Notes: a model not told the origin generated them from the letters alone. DNA of 44,424 nucleotides from a gamma proteobacterium symbiont of Ctena orbiculata (GCA_003058525.1 QBVD01000018.1:1-44424); one strand, 5' to 3'; shown: positions 25,261-34,714, numbered from the stretch's first letter. Numbers and translations are program-made.

Positions 25261-25683
25261 CTAGCCCTTCTGTTGCGCGTCAGGTTCCTCGCAGCGTAGC
25301 ATCGGCACGACGGATCCTACAGGATAGTAGGTGCCGTATTCGACCAGAAACTGACTCTGAATATTGTAGGCTTCACGTTCTGCGGCGATGCTTTGTTCAC
25401 AATTTTCAAGTACTGCGCCCTGCCTGCCCTGAAGCCAGTGAACGAGTTCATGCAGAGCAACGGAGGTATGGAAGATATTGTTTTCCAGATCCATGCGATC
25501 ATCGAGATAGACCACATCCCCGTCACCGGGATACCAGCCCAGCACCTTGCAGGAACGTCCGTTACAGGCACGTTCCTCCAACCAGCTATGGGTCACCATC
25601 CGCATTTCGGGACACTCATTGTCAACGCGATGGTAATCAGAAAGGGTAAACACCCAGGACAGCAGGACAGCGCATAATTCCAT
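25261..25683 (-). CDS. Small exported zincin-like protein (DUF6647-like)
   Basis: The 140-residue product begins MELCAVLLSWVFTLSD, a weak signal peptide. It contains HELVHWLQG near residue 77, an HExxH zinc-protease signature, followed by AAEREAYNIQSQFL, whose Glu could be the third zinc ligand. Four Cys in the first and last thirds (NECPEM, RACNG, SCKVL, ENCEQS) suggest disulfides, consistent with an exported location. No relation to C1 metabolism is apparent. It lies alone between blocks A and B, with about 440 bp upstream and 575 bp downstream. Confidence 0.6.
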   Translation of the reverse strand: MELCAVLLSWVFTLSDYHRVDNECPEMRMVTHSWLEERACNGRSCKVLGWYPGDGDVVYLDDRMDLENNIFHTSVALHELVHWLQGRQGAVLENCEQSIAAEREAYNIQSQFLVEYGTYYPVGSVVPMLRCEEPDAQQKG

Positions 25684-26125
25684 AACAACCCCCAGTCAAT
25701 GAACTATGGGACGACCCTATTGAGAGGAGGATTCCGTGCCACATCTGCCAGGCCATCAGTAGTCTGATGTAATCTATAGCGGTAGATTGGTAGAGTACTT
25801 TAGAAAAAGCTTATGTACATATCTCATGAGTGATAGAAACATCAGATCTTACTAATATTCTGCATAACACATGCCAGCACTGCTTTGAAAAATGTTAATA
25901 TCCATTATATTCAATTGGTTATAATAGTTTCCAAGAAATAACCGGACCTCAACGTCTGTTTAATTGCTTGTTTTAGTCAATAAATTGTCAGATTTTGCCC
26001 ATACGGGATGTGTTCTTGCATCCAAATGGTGCACGAACTGCTAGCTTGTTCGAACGATCTGGCTTTGCTCAGGACAGAGACCTAAGCGTGGAAATAGGGA
26101 TGCAAGGCAAAAGGTGGCATTACTC
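25684..26125. other. AT-rich intergenic region
   Basis: About 440 bp downstream of the MfnE-like kinase gene and upstream of the zincin-like gene on the same strand. The stretch around 25890-25930 is AT-rich and may hold the zincin promoter. No frame, repeat or terminator is clear. Confidence 0.4.
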
Positions 26126-26734
26126 TTATGCAGTCGCTATTTTAATGGCGACATCTCCGTTACCGTGACACAACTCCCCGAAACGGGCGTAATCCGGCCG
26201 GGACAATACCCAGGCATGGAGAGCCCCCTGCCGTAGAAATGTATCGAATTGAGCATCGACGATGCCGGCTTCCGTTAGCTTCGCAAGCGGCAGGCTGGCC
26301 TCTTCGCGGGTTACCGACTTCACCAGCAGCAGGTTGTCGATATCAAGTACTCGACAAAGCCATGCGGAGAGTGAATCGGACGTCACTTCCCAACCGTGTT
26401 TGATTTCGGGATCGGCCATCACCATGGCGGTCGGCATCCAGACCGGTGTCTCGCCTCGCCGGAGCGCCTCTTCTATCTGGGATTGGTCTGCTGCGGCAAC
26501 CAGTCCCGTCTGCAGACTGCAGAGCATTCGACCGAACTGCTCCATGGCAAGCAGTGCCATCAAGTGCGCGGTTGAGTCATCGATTTGCCAATGGCGTTGT
26601 GCCAGCCTGACCTGATCCGCGAAAGGTCCACCCCCGGGGACGATGACCAGCGATCCGGCTTTCGCCAAGACAGCCAGCCAATCTCTCAGATCGGCTGATT
26701 TGAACAGGCTGCCCCCCAGCTTGACTACCCACAT
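26126..26734 (-). CDS. Amino-acid-kinase-family protein, MfnE-like
   Basis: The 202-residue product opens MWVVKLGGSLFKSADL and has VIVPGGGPFADQVR near residues 31-44, both nucleotide/phosphate-binding loops of the amino acid kinase superfamily. A DNLLLVKSVTRE strand and VTSDSLSAWL helix are also typical. The archaeal MfnE phosphorylates the aminomethyl-furan phosphate in methanofuran synthesis, and the neighbouring MfnF-like and MfnD-like genes support the same role here. Its ATG overlaps the end of pabB by 10 bp. Last gene of block B. Confidence 0.8.
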   Translation of the reverse strand: MWVVKLGGSLFKSADLRDWLAVLAKAGSLVIVPGGGPFADQVRLAQRHWQIDDSTAHLMALLAMEQFGRMLCSLQTGLVAAADQSQIEEALRRGETPVWMPTAMVMADPEIKHGWEVTSDSLSAWLCRVLDIDNLLLVKSVTREEASLPLAKLTEAGIVDAQFDTFLRQGALHAWVLSRPDYARFGELCHGNGDVAIKIATA

Positions 26735-28119
26735 CGTTCGCTATTCATCTTTTCCATGCGTTGCAGCAGATCCAGCAGCGCGGAGGCCTTGTGGTAAGTC
26801 TCCCGATACTCAGCCTCGGGATCGGAATCGGCGACGATGCCGCCCCCAGCCCATAGACGGGTGATTCCCTCAGAGTGGGCCATGGTCCGAATCGCAATAT
26901 TGCAATCCATGTCGCCATTGAAACCGATGTAGCCAATCGAACCACAGTAGATGCCCCGCCGATGGGGCTCCAATTCCTCGATGATCTCCATCGCACGCAG
27001 TTTCGGTGCACCCGTAATCGAACCGCCGGGGAAGCAGGCGCGTAACAGGGAGAGCGCATCCTCACCCTCTGCCAGCCTGCCGACAACCTTACTGACGAGA
27101 TGATGCACCCGGGCGAAGCTCTCCAGCTTGAACAGCTCCGGCACCTCAACACTGCCGATTGCACATACCTTGCCCAAATCATTGCGCAACAGATCGACGA
27201 TCATGAGGTTCTCCGCCTGATCCTTGCTGCTGTTTTTCAGCATTTCCGCAAGCATCATATCCTCTATCGGATCCTCTCCCCTGGGCGCCGTTCCCTTAAT
27301 GGGTTTGGTCACAACACGACCGTCACGAACCTCGAGGAAGCGCTCGGGCGATGTACTCAGTACCTGGCAGTGAGGCATATTCAAATAGGCGGCGAAGGGG
27401 GCGGCATTCAGCTGTCGCAATCCCTTGTAAGCCTGCCAGGGATCACCCTCGGCAGCGACTGAAAAACGTTGTGCGAAATTGACCTGGTAACAGTCGCCGT
27501 CCAGGATGTAGCGTTTGATTCTGGCGATGGAACCAAGGTATTCGTCCCGGGTCATGTTCGAGCAGACTTCACCGAGCACACGATAAGGTAGTGTCGTCCG
27601 GGTCTGAGTCGACCGCTCAGGAATCCGCTGCAACAATCTGCGATATCTTTCGAGACGGGCCGGATTCCGACCAACCAGGCGACTGCGTTGTTCCTGGTGA
27701 TCGACCACCAGAGACCAGTCGTAAATACCGGCCGCCATCTCCGGCAGATTTTCTATATCCTCGGCAAGCGTCGGCAGCCGTTCGAGGCGGCGGCCCAGAT
27801 CATAGCCAAAATAACCTATCGCCCCACCGCTGAAAGGCATGCCCTCAACACCTTCGACCGCAGGTCCAAGCGCTTCCCGCAGCAGGTGAAATGGATCTTC
27901 CCGAGAGCGCTCCATTGTGCCATCGATATGCTGAATCCGGGTCTCCTCTCCATGGGTGATCAGTACGCGAACGGGGTCTGCCGAAAGGATATCGTATCGA
28001 CCTTGCATGCTATGGGGACTGCCACTGTCAAGAAAGACTGCCCAAGGTGAATGCGCCAGGGCCTCGAACAGCTGACTGCTATCCTCATGGTAGGGGAAAT
28101 CCAGGGTAATGGGGTTCAT
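26725..28119 (-). CDS. pabB: Aminodeoxychorismate synthase component I
   Basis: PabB converts chorismate and ammonia to 4-amino-4-deoxychorismate, the precursor of p-aminobenzoate. H4MPT synthesis needs p-aminobenzoate at the MptG step. The 464-residue product has the anthranilate-synthase/PabB N-domain and the chorismate-binding C-domain: YQVNFAQRFS, LSTSPERFLEV, VVTKPIKGTAPRG (the PIKGT lysine marks PabB rather than TrpE), DLLRNDLGKVC, ACFPGGSITGAPKLRAMEII. ATG 28119 overlaps the previous stop (ATGA); AAGGA is nine bases upstream. No pabA is present in the window. Confidence 0.88.
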   Translation of the reverse strand: MNPITLDFPYHEDSSQLFEALAHSPWAVFLDSGSPHSMQGRYDILSADPVRVLITHGEETRIQHIDGTMERSREDPFHLLREALGPAVEGVEGMPFSGGAIGYFGYDLGRRLERLPTLAEDIENLPEMAAGIYDWSLVVDHQEQRSRLVGRNPARLERYRRLLQRIPERSTQTRTTLPYRVLGEVCSNMTRDEYLGSIARIKRYILDGDCYQVNFAQRFSVAAEGDPWQAYKGLRQLNAAPFAAYLNMPHCQVLSTSPERFLEVRDGRVVTKPIKGTAPRGEDPIEDMMLAEMLKNSSKDQAENLMIVDLLRNDLGKVCAIGSVEVPELFKLESFARVHHLVSKVVGRLAEGEDALSLLRACFPGGSITGAPKLRAMEIIEELEPHRRGIYCGSIGYIGFNGDMDCNIAIRTMAHSEGITRLWAGGGIVADSDPEAEYRETYHKASALLDLLQRMEKMNSERCG

Positions 28120-29171
28120 GGGAGATGATCCTTGGCCAGACTGGCAACAGCCACCGCCGGGGCACACTCGGCCACCTTGGACTCCATCCGCTCGGCACAG
28201 GTGAACAACTCCTCGAAACCCACATAGGGTCTGTTCAATCGATGACAGATACGCTCGACCAGGAATCGTCCGACACCCGCACCCACAAGAGGGGCGGAGG
28301 CCGGGAGGCCGGGCCTGGAGAGTATCCTTTCACAGGCATCCACAAGCTGCCGCAGCTGCTGTTCAGCGATAAACCGGGATACCCCGCGCCAGCCCTCGAG
28401 GTCAGTGGCATCAATATCCAGTCCCAGCATGCGCGCCAATCTCCGAGCGCTGCCGGTGATGCTTTTCTCCCCGTTGTCCGCACTGGGCAACAGATCGGCG
28501 GTTTCAGGTAGATCACCGTTCAAACGATAGATATCCGCAGTGGTCGCAAAATGCTCTGCCATTAAATAAACCCACTCTCCTGCAAACGGGACTTTGCCTG
28601 TAATCGCCATCAAAGGTGTGCGCACCACACCCGTGTAGATCAGGGCCTGACTGACCAGCCGTTGATGGTCACTATAATCGCATGCCAGCACCTGCTTGTC
28701 AGCGAATGCTATCAGGTCGGTGGTAGTGCTTCCCACATCGACCAACAAACCCGCCTGCAGACGGCCGGCAACCCAGGATGCGCTAGCGAGCCAGTTGGCC
28801 GATGCCACTTGCGGTGAATGCCTGAGCGCATTTTCAGGATTCAAGAATCCGGCGGGTCCGGCATAGATTGCCAGGCTGGCATTTGAAAAATGGCGGCCCA
28901 TCGTATCGATCAGTGTCTTTACACCGGTATCCCGGTCGGGAAAAAGATCGACCAGCTCACCCGTCATGGTGACCGCGTGTTTAAGGTCACTTTTATCGCC
29001 GATCCTCTCTACAACCGAATCGATACCTGAGTCCAGATACTGCACTCCCTGCCACAGCGGGCAGGGTATCTGTTCAACTCTCTCCACACATCCGCGGCTG
29101 TCGATGAGTGCCGCCTTTGTATGGGCGCCACCGAGGTCCCATCCCAATATTGCATCATGCCGCACCGGCAT
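28116..29171 (-). CDS. H4MPT-linked C1 pathway protein, hydantoinase/MfnF-like
   Basis: The 351-residue product has an ASKHA/hydantoinase-A-like layout: AILGWDLGGAHTKAALIDSR at the N-terminus (phosphate 1 loop), AGLLVDVGSTTTDLIAFAD near residue 140 (phosphate 2), and ASAPLVGAGVGRFLVERI near 288 (adenosine loop). Such proteins are annotated as H4MPT-linked C1 transfer pathway proteins. The archaeal MfnF joins the furan amine to the tyramine-glutamate part of methanofuran. A matching methylofuran step is likely. It overlaps the ATP-grasp gene upstream by 17 bp and pabB downstream by 4 bp. Confidence 0.82.
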   Translation of the reverse strand: MPVRHDAILGWDLGGAHTKAALIDSRGCVERVEQIPCPLWQGVQYLDSGIDSVVERIGDKSDLKHAVTMTGELVDLFPDRDTGVKTLIDTMGRHFSNASLAIYAGPAGFLNPENALRHSPQVASANWLASASWVAGRLQAGLLVDVGSTTTDLIAFADKQVLACDYSDHQRLVSQALIYTGVVRTPLMAITGKVPFAGEWVYLMAEHFATTADIYRLNGDLPETADLLPSADNGEKSITGSARRLARMLGLDIDATDLEGWRGVSRFIAEQQLRQLVDACERILSRPGLPASAPLVGAGVGRFLVERICHRLNRPYVGFEELFTCAERMESKVAECAPAVAVASLAKDHLP

Positions 29172-30159
29172 ACTCCAGGTTCACATCCACCACCGATGCC
29201 TGCAGCATCTGATCAGGCAATGGAAGCTTGTCATTCAGCAGATCCAGCACCATTGAAGCTGGATTCATCCCGGTCGACTCTTTCAGTCCAACATATGATG
29301 TGGTGATTCTCGGGTTGACTTCCAACACCTGTAATTCCTTCTCTGTATCGATAATATCGACCCCTATGATACCCCACAGATCTGGCAGAGCGGCCACCAC
29401 CTCTCGCCCAAGTCTGTGAAAGCTGGCCCGCTTATTCAAATGGCCATTCACAACACATCCGAGAAGTACGAATCTGTTGTCGGTTACGGCTATCCGCTGG
29501 TGATTAACACTCAATACGAAGGCCTCACCTTTGCGCGCCAATATATTGAGACTGGTTGGCGTACCGTGAACGAACGGCTGTATTACATACTCGCTGCCTG
29601 CCGGGAGAGACTCAAATTGCTGATAAAGATCATCTCTGTCCCGGCAGATTCTGGTACCGTGACAGCCGACTCCGTCATCCGGCTTTATGACCCAGCTGCC
29701 CGGATGATCGGGTATCCTGTCCTCGTACCTGTAGGTTGGTACTACAGAGATACCGCTTTCCATCAGGCAACTGGAAGTCATCAGCTTACTGGATGCGGTG
29801 TGTACGGCCTGCGGCGGACTGTTCAACAGCAGTTTCCCGTGGCTAATGACGGTTTCGCTGATATGTTCCAGTACATTTGAGAACTCTGGCGCGATGGGCC
29901 AAACCGCATCGGCGTTTTCCATGCATTCCTGCCAGGCCATGGCGAAATCTTCCAGATCGTGCAGCATATGGAACTCGATCGGCAGATCGGGCCTGCTCAG
30001 GCGGGCATCACGGGTGGTATGGATTTCGATACCGGTGATTTCCGCAAGGTCGGAAATCAATGCCCTGAGCATAATGTCCCCCTCCTCGGCAAGAGAAGGC
30101 GGCAAGGGGCTGTTCAGCATCCCTCCACCCGTAATATACTCGAATACAAAGACTCGCAT
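29155..30159 (-). CDS. ATP-grasp ligase, MfnD-like
   Basis: The 334-residue product opens MRVFVFEYITGGG and has an ATP-grasp body: SSKLMTSSCLMESGISVVPT, SWVIKPDDGVGCHGTRI (ATP loop, about 153-169), EYVIQPFVHGTPTSLNILA and IIDTEKELQVLEVNPRITTS, where Glu and Asn bind magnesium. The archaeal MfnD ligates glutamate to tyramine in methanofuran. Bacterial methylofuran carries tyrosine and glutamates, so an analogous ligase is needed and this is the best candidate. First gene of block B, 18 bp from the divergent HisA-like gene. Confidence 0.8.
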   Translation of the reverse strand: MRVFVFEYITGGGMLNSPLPPSLAEEGDIMLRALISDLAEITGIEIHTTRDARLSRPDLPIEFHMLHDLEDFAMAWQECMENADAVWPIAPEFSNVLEHISETVISHGKLLLNSPPQAVHTASSKLMTSSCLMESGISVVPTYRYEDRIPDHPGSWVIKPDDGVGCHGTRICRDRDDLYQQFESLPAGSEYVIQPFVHGTPTSLNILARKGEAFVLSVNHQRIAVTDNRFVLLGCVVNGHLNKRASFHRLGREVVAALPDLWGIIGVDIIDTEKELQVLEVNPRITTSYVGLKESTGMNPASMVLDLLNDKLPLPDQMLQASVVDVNLEYAGAA

Positions 30160-30177
30160 GGTTATTTATCCGCGTTG

Positions 30178-30867
30178 ATGAAGCTCATACCAGTCATAGA
30201 TATGATGCATAACCGTGTCGTTGTTGCGAACAGCGGCAAGCGTCACGCTTACGCAGCAGCCGATACTCCCTTGTGTCGTTCCAGTCGACCGCAGGAGGTA
30301 TTGTCGGCACTGTTGGATCTCTATCCATTCGATACCCTCTATATTGCTGACCTCGATGCCATCTGTGGCAGCGGCTCGAATCTCGAGTTGATCTACGCTC
30401 TCCACCTCAAGTATCCCGAGATAAACCTGTGGTTAGACAACGGGCTCACCGACCTGGGGCGGTTATGCGGCTTTGCCCGCCCGGTAATCGGTACGGAATC
30501 CATTGTCAGTTGCGAACAACTTGCTCATCTGGTTGCATCGCTTCCCTCTCCCGTACTCTCACTGGACTATCATGGCGACCACTTCAAGGGGCCGGCCGGT
30601 CTCGACCGGCATGTGGATTACTGGCCCGAAGATGTGATCGTCATGTCACTGTCTCGGGTAGGTACTTCGACCGGTCCCGACACCACCCGGCTACAACAAT
30701 TCCTGAACCTGCAACCCCGGCTTCGCCTCTACGCAGCTGGAGGCATTCGGGATCAGCAGGATTTACAGCAGCTTCGTTCCATCGGTGCTGCCGGTGTGCT
30801 TTTATCAACCGCCCTCCACCAAGGGGCGATTGATCACGGGGTCATCGATCGCTTCATCAATGCCTAG
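30178..30867 (+). CDS. HisA-like TIM-barrel protein of the C1 island
   Basis: The 229-residue product from ATG 30178 begins MKLIPVIDMMHNRVVVANSG. It has the HisA/HisF pattern of Asp in strand 1 (PVIDMM), DTLYIADLDAI, VIGTES, VLSLDYHGD and AAGGIRDQQDLQQL. Unlike true HisA it sits outside any his operon and between methylofuran genes, so I read it as a pathway paralogue of unknown reaction. An open extension upstream to 29959 runs antisense through the ATP-grasp gene and is not credible. It diverges from block B (18-bp gap) and converges with the PTPS fusion gene (22-bp gap). Confidence 0.75.
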   Translation: MKLIPVIDMMHNRVVVANSGKRHAYAAADTPLCRSSRPQEVLSALLDLYPFDTLYIADLDAICGSGSNLELIYALHLKYPEINLWLDNGLTDLGRLCGFARPVIGTESIVSCEQLAHLVASLPSPVLSLDYHGDHFKGPAGLDRHVDYWPEDVIVMSLSRVGTSTGPDTTRLQQFLNLQPRLRLYAAGGIRDQQDLQQLRSIGAAGVLLSTALHQGAIDHGVIDRFINA

Positions 30868-30889
30868 ATCCTGTTGACAGTCATCAGGA

Positions 30890-32125
30890 CTAAGACTGCG
30901 ATTTGGCAATTATCTCCAGGGTAGGCGTCTTTTCCCTGATCAGGTCACGTAACTGCGATGCCCCCAACTTCCCGTCGACGAAATGGGTCAACAGGGTGTC
31001 GCTGCCGGATTGCTGGAATGCCTCCAGAGGGGGACCGCTGTAGTTACACCAGGACTGAGTGGTTTCATATAACTGCAATTCAACCAACCCGGGAAGATAT
31101 TCGATCAACTGCTCCCAGATAAAAACACACAGCATTTCGGTACTCGACCGCCATGCCAATTCCGATGTGGCGTAGTTCAGGTTATGATGGTCGAACCTGT
31201 CGATCACACGCCTGTTCGCCACCCGTTTCAGATATCCGTAATCCACCACGCAACCGGTCACCGGGTCGATACGGTCCCTGACTTTAACATGCAGCAGATA
31301 ACGGCCACCATGCAGGTTGGAACACTTCGCCGGATGATCCGTAATGAAATGCGCGGCGTCGAATATCAGCTCTTTAGACACTGTCACCTCAGGGGTTTTC
31401 CGATCGAACCGTTCCATGGCGCACGGGATCTCCATCAGATCGTCTTTGATCAGTGCCAGCAGGTGTTGCGTATCGGACCGGGTCAAGGTACGTAGCAGCA
31501 GTCCGTCGGATTGATCTGCGGCATCAAGCTCCCTGAATTCGATACCGTGGCGGCAAGCCTCCGCCATTATCGTCTCCCCGGCCGCCCGCCCCGGGAGTTG
31601 CAGAAACAGGTATCCAGCCTGCAGTTCGCCGATATGGGCGACAAGCACAGCCAGACTCAATAAAAAATCGGGGGGTGGAACCGGAGAGAGATGCGCTTCC
31701 GCACTCAGTGCCAGATACGCCGCAGGGACCTTCAGGCGATTGACCGCTACCACCCGATGGGTCTCTTCCGCATATCGGTATTCCTGACGAAAGAGAAAAC
31801 CATATTCGCTCAGCCATTGAAGATTCCATAGCAGCATATCGAGCCGCCTGATCTCCCCAGGCACAATGGTGAATGCCTCCTCTCTCTGGAGTAACCCGCC
31901 CCACTTGAGTCCTCTGTAGATGGCTCGTGCCTGTTCTGACGGATAGGCCTTGGGCCGCGGATAGTCCTCCGGGTTATCTGTCCTGTTTAACAATTCTTGA
32001 TCGATCAGAAGATCCAGAGGCAGGTGGTGCCGGATGGCGTACTCCTGGAGCGTCAATGAACAGCAGCGAAGCAAATGGCTGTTGTCCAGATTGGCAACTG
32101 CACTGCCACATTCAAGACATTGCAT
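30890..32125 (-). CDS. PTPS-domain fusion with zinc-finger-like N-terminus and endonuclease-like middle
   Basis: The 411-residue product has three parts. Residues 1-60 contain MQCLEC with RCC at 20-22, a zinc-binding-like start followed by LTLQEYAIRHHLPLDLLID. Residues about 62-235 (EQARAIYRGLKWGGLLQREE, ETHRVVAVNRLKVPAAYLAL) look like a LAGLIDADG-type fold, perhaps catalytically dead. Residues about 248-365 are a PTPS domain (ELIFDAAHFITDH, CSNLHGGRYLLHV, FDHHNLN). His259, Cys268 and His272 are present, but the second histidine of the usual HGH is Gly274, so one zinc ligand is missing. It sits in the C1 island 198 bp downstream of fae. Function uncertain; a binding or modified pterin role is possible. 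Confidence 0.7.
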   Translation of the reverse strand: MQCLECGSAVANLDNSHLLRCCSLTLQEYAIRHHLPLDLLIDQELLNRTDNPEDYPRPKAYPSEQARAIYRGLKWGGLLQREEAFTIVPGEIRRLDMLLWNLQWLSEYGFLFRQEYRYAEETHRVVAVNRLKVPAAYLALSAEAHLSPVPPPDFLLSLAVLVAHIGELQAGYLFLQLPGRAAGETIMAEACRHGIEFRELDAADQSDGLLLRTLTRSDTQHLLALIKDDLMEIPCAMERFDRKTPEVTVSKELIFDAAHFITDHPAKCSNLHGGRYLLHVKVRDRIDPVTGCVVDYGYLKRVANRRVIDRFDHHNLNYATSELAWRSSTEMLCVFIWEQLIEYLPGLVELQLYETTQSWCNYSGPPLEAFQQSGSDTLLTHFVDGKLGASQLRDLIREKTPTLEIIAKSQS

Positions 32126-32322
32126 ATTCAGCCTCCACGATCGATTGATAACAAACCCACTGGAATCGTCAGCAGACGTTTGTTGTTCTTATCTGTCTGC
32201 TGTGTCGGCGGATAACCACCTAAACGCTTCCAGCCACCACCTGTTGCCCTTTCAGATGCCAGGGATGTCTTTCGAGTCAGCCGTCGACACTTCCCTGTGA
32301 TGACGACATCATCAAGTAAGCG

Positions 32323-32835
32323 TCAGTCGTGTGCCGCAAAGGGATGAGATACCGATCCCTTCTGCGCGACAACATCACTGGCCTTGGGCTCGCCCGCAAC
32401 GGCGCGTTTGATCGACTCCTTGGTCGCCTGGTAGTTGTAGTCCTGGATCTTGGCGTCGTCCTCAGCCTCCCAGTGGATGAATACGCCGACACAGACAAAG
32501 ACATCGTCTGCCTCATCGGCGGGGATGGTGCCGTCTTCGACGCAATCGGCCACAGCCATGGCAACGCCGCGTTGCGCGGGACCGAACATCTGTACCGCTT
32601 GTTTGGCCCCTTTGATGGTTACCTTGTTAAACATCATGGTGCTGGGTTTACAGGCCAGGTTGGGCGCCACAACCGCCAGCAAGGCGGTAAACCCGTCCTT
32701 GTTGTTGACCAGACCGTTGCAGAAGGCTGTTTCTGCGGCGGAACCTCTTGGACCGATCAGGAGATCAATATGTGCAACTTCGTTGCCGTCTCCGACCAGC
32801 GATTCTCCGACCATCGTTCTATTGATAACTGGCAT
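32323..32835 (-). CDS. fae: Formaldehyde-activating enzyme
   Basis: Fae joins formaldehyde to H4MPT to give methylene-H4MPT in the cytoplasm. The 170-residue product has family length and motifs: [20 protein letters not shown] with His22 equivalent to the catalytic His, then [35 protein letters not shown] and [26 protein letters not shown] lies a few bases before ATG 32835. It is the last gene of block C, 29 bp after the CitG-like gene, and is followed by about 200 bp without a gene. Confidence 0.95.
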   Translation of the reverse strand: MPVINRTMVGESLVGDGNEVAHIDLLIGPRGSAAETAFCNGLVNNKDGFTALLAVVAPNLACKPSTMMFNKVTIKGAKQAVQMFGPAQRGVAMAVADCVEDGTIPADEADDVFVCVGVFIHWEAEDDAKIQDYNYQATKESIKRAVAGEPKASDVVAQKGSVSHPFAAHD

Positions 32836-32864
32836 TTCAGTTTCTCCTTACTTGTTATTGAGAG

Positions 32865-33806
32865 TTAACTTCGTATCCCCACCTCTTCCGGGCGGGAATC
32901 GCGGACACGGGTAAATCCCGCATTCTGCTCAAACGCTGAGTGCATCGATTCCAGATATGAGATAAATAGTGTGGCGACCGTTAAGTCTGCCGAAGTGCCT
33001 GGATTGACACCTTCACGCTTGAATTCACTGTCTGCCTGAAGCAGACGTAATTGGTAGTGTTCCGGCATCTCAGCCTGGAACAATCCTTCGACCAGATCAG
33101 CCGCGTGCAGACTTGTCGCGACCGCCTTGTAGAGCCCTTGCTTGCGTTGAATATGGGTATCGGGAAAGTGCGCCAACAGACTGAGGAACAGACCCGTGAC
33201 CGCCCACTCCTTGCTTTGCCAACGTGCCTCGTAACTGCGCAGCCGAGGCAGCGCAAAGTCGAATAGGTCTGCAAAGCCGGTGGCGTATTGGCGGGCAATC
33301 TGATCGCGATCCGCTGCATGGGACATCACTTCGATCAAACCTGCACTGGGCTTCCTGATAACATCATGCTTATCGGATTGGCCCAGTCCAGCCGGCGCTG
33401 CCAGTCGAATGGCACGGAACAGCCACTCCATCTGCTTTGCATCGACGTCGAACAGGACCTTGCCGAGTTTGTCACGCAATGCCCCAGGATGCTGGCTCCG
33501 GTCATATGCGGCCTGAATCAACGGAGCACACAGCATCAGAATACCGAGATTGGTATTGCAACCGACTGCCTCGCGGGTGGCCTCGACTGCTTTGTGGATC
33601 CTTTCTCCCAGTCCCAGCTCCAGTGTTGTCAGAGGTTCGGCACTGACATTGGCGCTGGTGATGAAATCCTCCAGGGTCATACCGTGACCATCAGAAAAAC
33701 GATGCACATTACCCGGTTTCAACGCGTCCAGCTCACTCAGGCAGGCATGACGATATGCTGCGGAGATCTGCCCCCTGACATTGTGCTGTGACGGCAATCC
33801 GGTCAT
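32865..33806 (-). CDS. CitG/MdcB-like triphosphoribosyl-dephospho-CoA synthase family protein
   Basis: The 313-residue product resembles the CitG/MdcB superfamily in SELDALKPGNVHRFSDGHGM (nucleotide-site pattern), GCNTNLGILMLCAPLIQAAY and DLVEGLFQAEM. In citrate lyase systems the relatives make the phosphoribosyl-dephospho-CoA prosthetic group. No such lyase genes are here, and homologues recur in H4MPT gene clusters of methylotrophs. A phosphoribosyl-type transfer in H4MPT synthesis is plausible but unproven. ATG 33806 shares a base with the preceding stop (TGATG), which fixes this start over an upstream in-frame alternative at 33839. Confidence 0.8.
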   Translation of the reverse strand: MTGLPSQHNVRGQISAAYRHACLSELDALKPGNVHRFSDGHGMTLEDFITSANVSAEPLTTLELGLGERIHKAVEATREAVGCNTNLGILMLCAPLIQAAYDRSQHPGALRDKLGKVLFDVDAKQMEWLFRAIRLAAPAGLGQSDKHDVIRKPSAGLIEVMSHAADRDQIARQYATGFADLFDFALPRLRSYEARWQSKEWAVTGLFLSLLAHFPDTHIQRKQGLYKAVATSLHAADLVEGLFQAEMPEHYQLRLLQADSEFKREGVNPGTSADLTVATLFISYLESMHSAFEQNAGFTRVRDSRPEEVGIRS

Positions 33807-34714
33807 CAGATCACCTCCGTCAGTGGGTCGCCGCGGCAACAGGAGAGAAAATCATCCACCAGCAGTTGCGTGACATCCATCTGACAGGCCTGTTGCAGGC
33901 CTTTCCATGCCGGGATGCTGTTGACTTCGATGACATAGGCCCGATCCTTGTCGTCGCGCAGGATATCGACACCCGCATAACTCATCGACAATGCACCGGA
34001 GGCGGCTTCCGCCAGCTCTTTCAACTCCTGGTCGAGCACTGCCGGATGGCAGCGGGCACCCTGTGCCACATTGCTGATCCAACCCTCACCATGACGCAGC
34101 ATGGCGGCGACCGCCTGGCCATTGATGACGAACACCCGCCAATCATGGGCATCCTCATTGCCGGTGTGAATGAACCTTTGCAGATAGAAGACACCGTTAT
34201 AACGTGCCGGCTCAGGGAGAGTGTCGCCTTGACGGATACGCACCAAACCGTCACCTTGAGAGCCGAACAGGGGTTTCAGTACCAGTTCGTGGCCAGCCTT
34301 GAACTCATGCTTCACGATCCTCGACAGGTCGCGCTCCTCACCAACCACCCAGGTGGGAGGTGTTGGGATACCGGCGGTGTGCAGCAGGAAACTGGTCATC
34401 CCCTTATCAACGCTACGCTCAATGGCGCGACCGTCGTTGTAGACGCAGACACCGAGATGCGTGAGTGCGTGCAGAATATCGAGATAGAGTACGACCTGTT
34501 CGAGCGTACCACCAGGCACGCCTCGCACGAACACCCCGTCCGGCCTTGTTTCAAAGCCTGGAATCACCAGGTGCTCTCCTGCTCCGCTTAGATCGAATCC
34601 ACACTGCTGCAGAGAGACGAACTCGCAGCTGCAACCCTGCGTTTCAAACGCCTCTCGCAGACGTGCACCGTGCCAGCCTGGATCGTCGGTAAAGATGGCG
34701 ATACGCCTGTTCAT
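33806..34714 (-). CDS. RimK-type ATP-grasp ligase, MptN-like
   Basis: The 302-residue product has RimK-family order: [20 protein letters not shown], then [52 protein letters not shown] (ATP loop, about 144-160), [17 protein letters not shown] and [16 protein letters not shown] (metal-binding Glu/Asn). In archaea MptN adds glutamate to H4MPT and CofF to F420, and both are RimK-like. Coupled by 4 bp to mch, it is the best candidate for a glutamylation step of the pterin cofactor (inference). Substrate is not provable from sequence. Confidence 0.8.
   Translation of the reverse strand: MNRRIAIFTDDPGWHGARLREAFETQGCSCEFVSLQQCGFDLSGAGEHLVIPGFETRPDGVFVRGVPGGTLEQVVLYLDILHALTHLGVCVYNDGRAIERSVDKGMTSFLLHTAGIPTPPTWVVGEERDLSRIVKHEFKAGHELVLKPLFGSQGDGLVRIRQGDTLPEPARYNGVFYLQRFIHTGNEDAHDWRVFVINGQAVAAMLRHGEGWISNVAQGARCHPAVLDQELKELAEAASGALSMSYAGVDILRDDKDRAYVIEVNSIPAWKGLQQACQMDVTQLLVDDFLSCCRGDPLTEVI

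Noticed and set aside
29959-30177. Upstream extension of the HisA-like gene
   Set aside because: It runs antisense through the start of the ATP-grasp gene; homology to HisA begins at MKLIPVIDMM (30178).
33788-34591. 267-codon ORF antisense to the RimK-type gene
   Set aside because: The minus strand encodes a clear ATP-grasp protein with coupled neighbours; the plus frame is its shadow.
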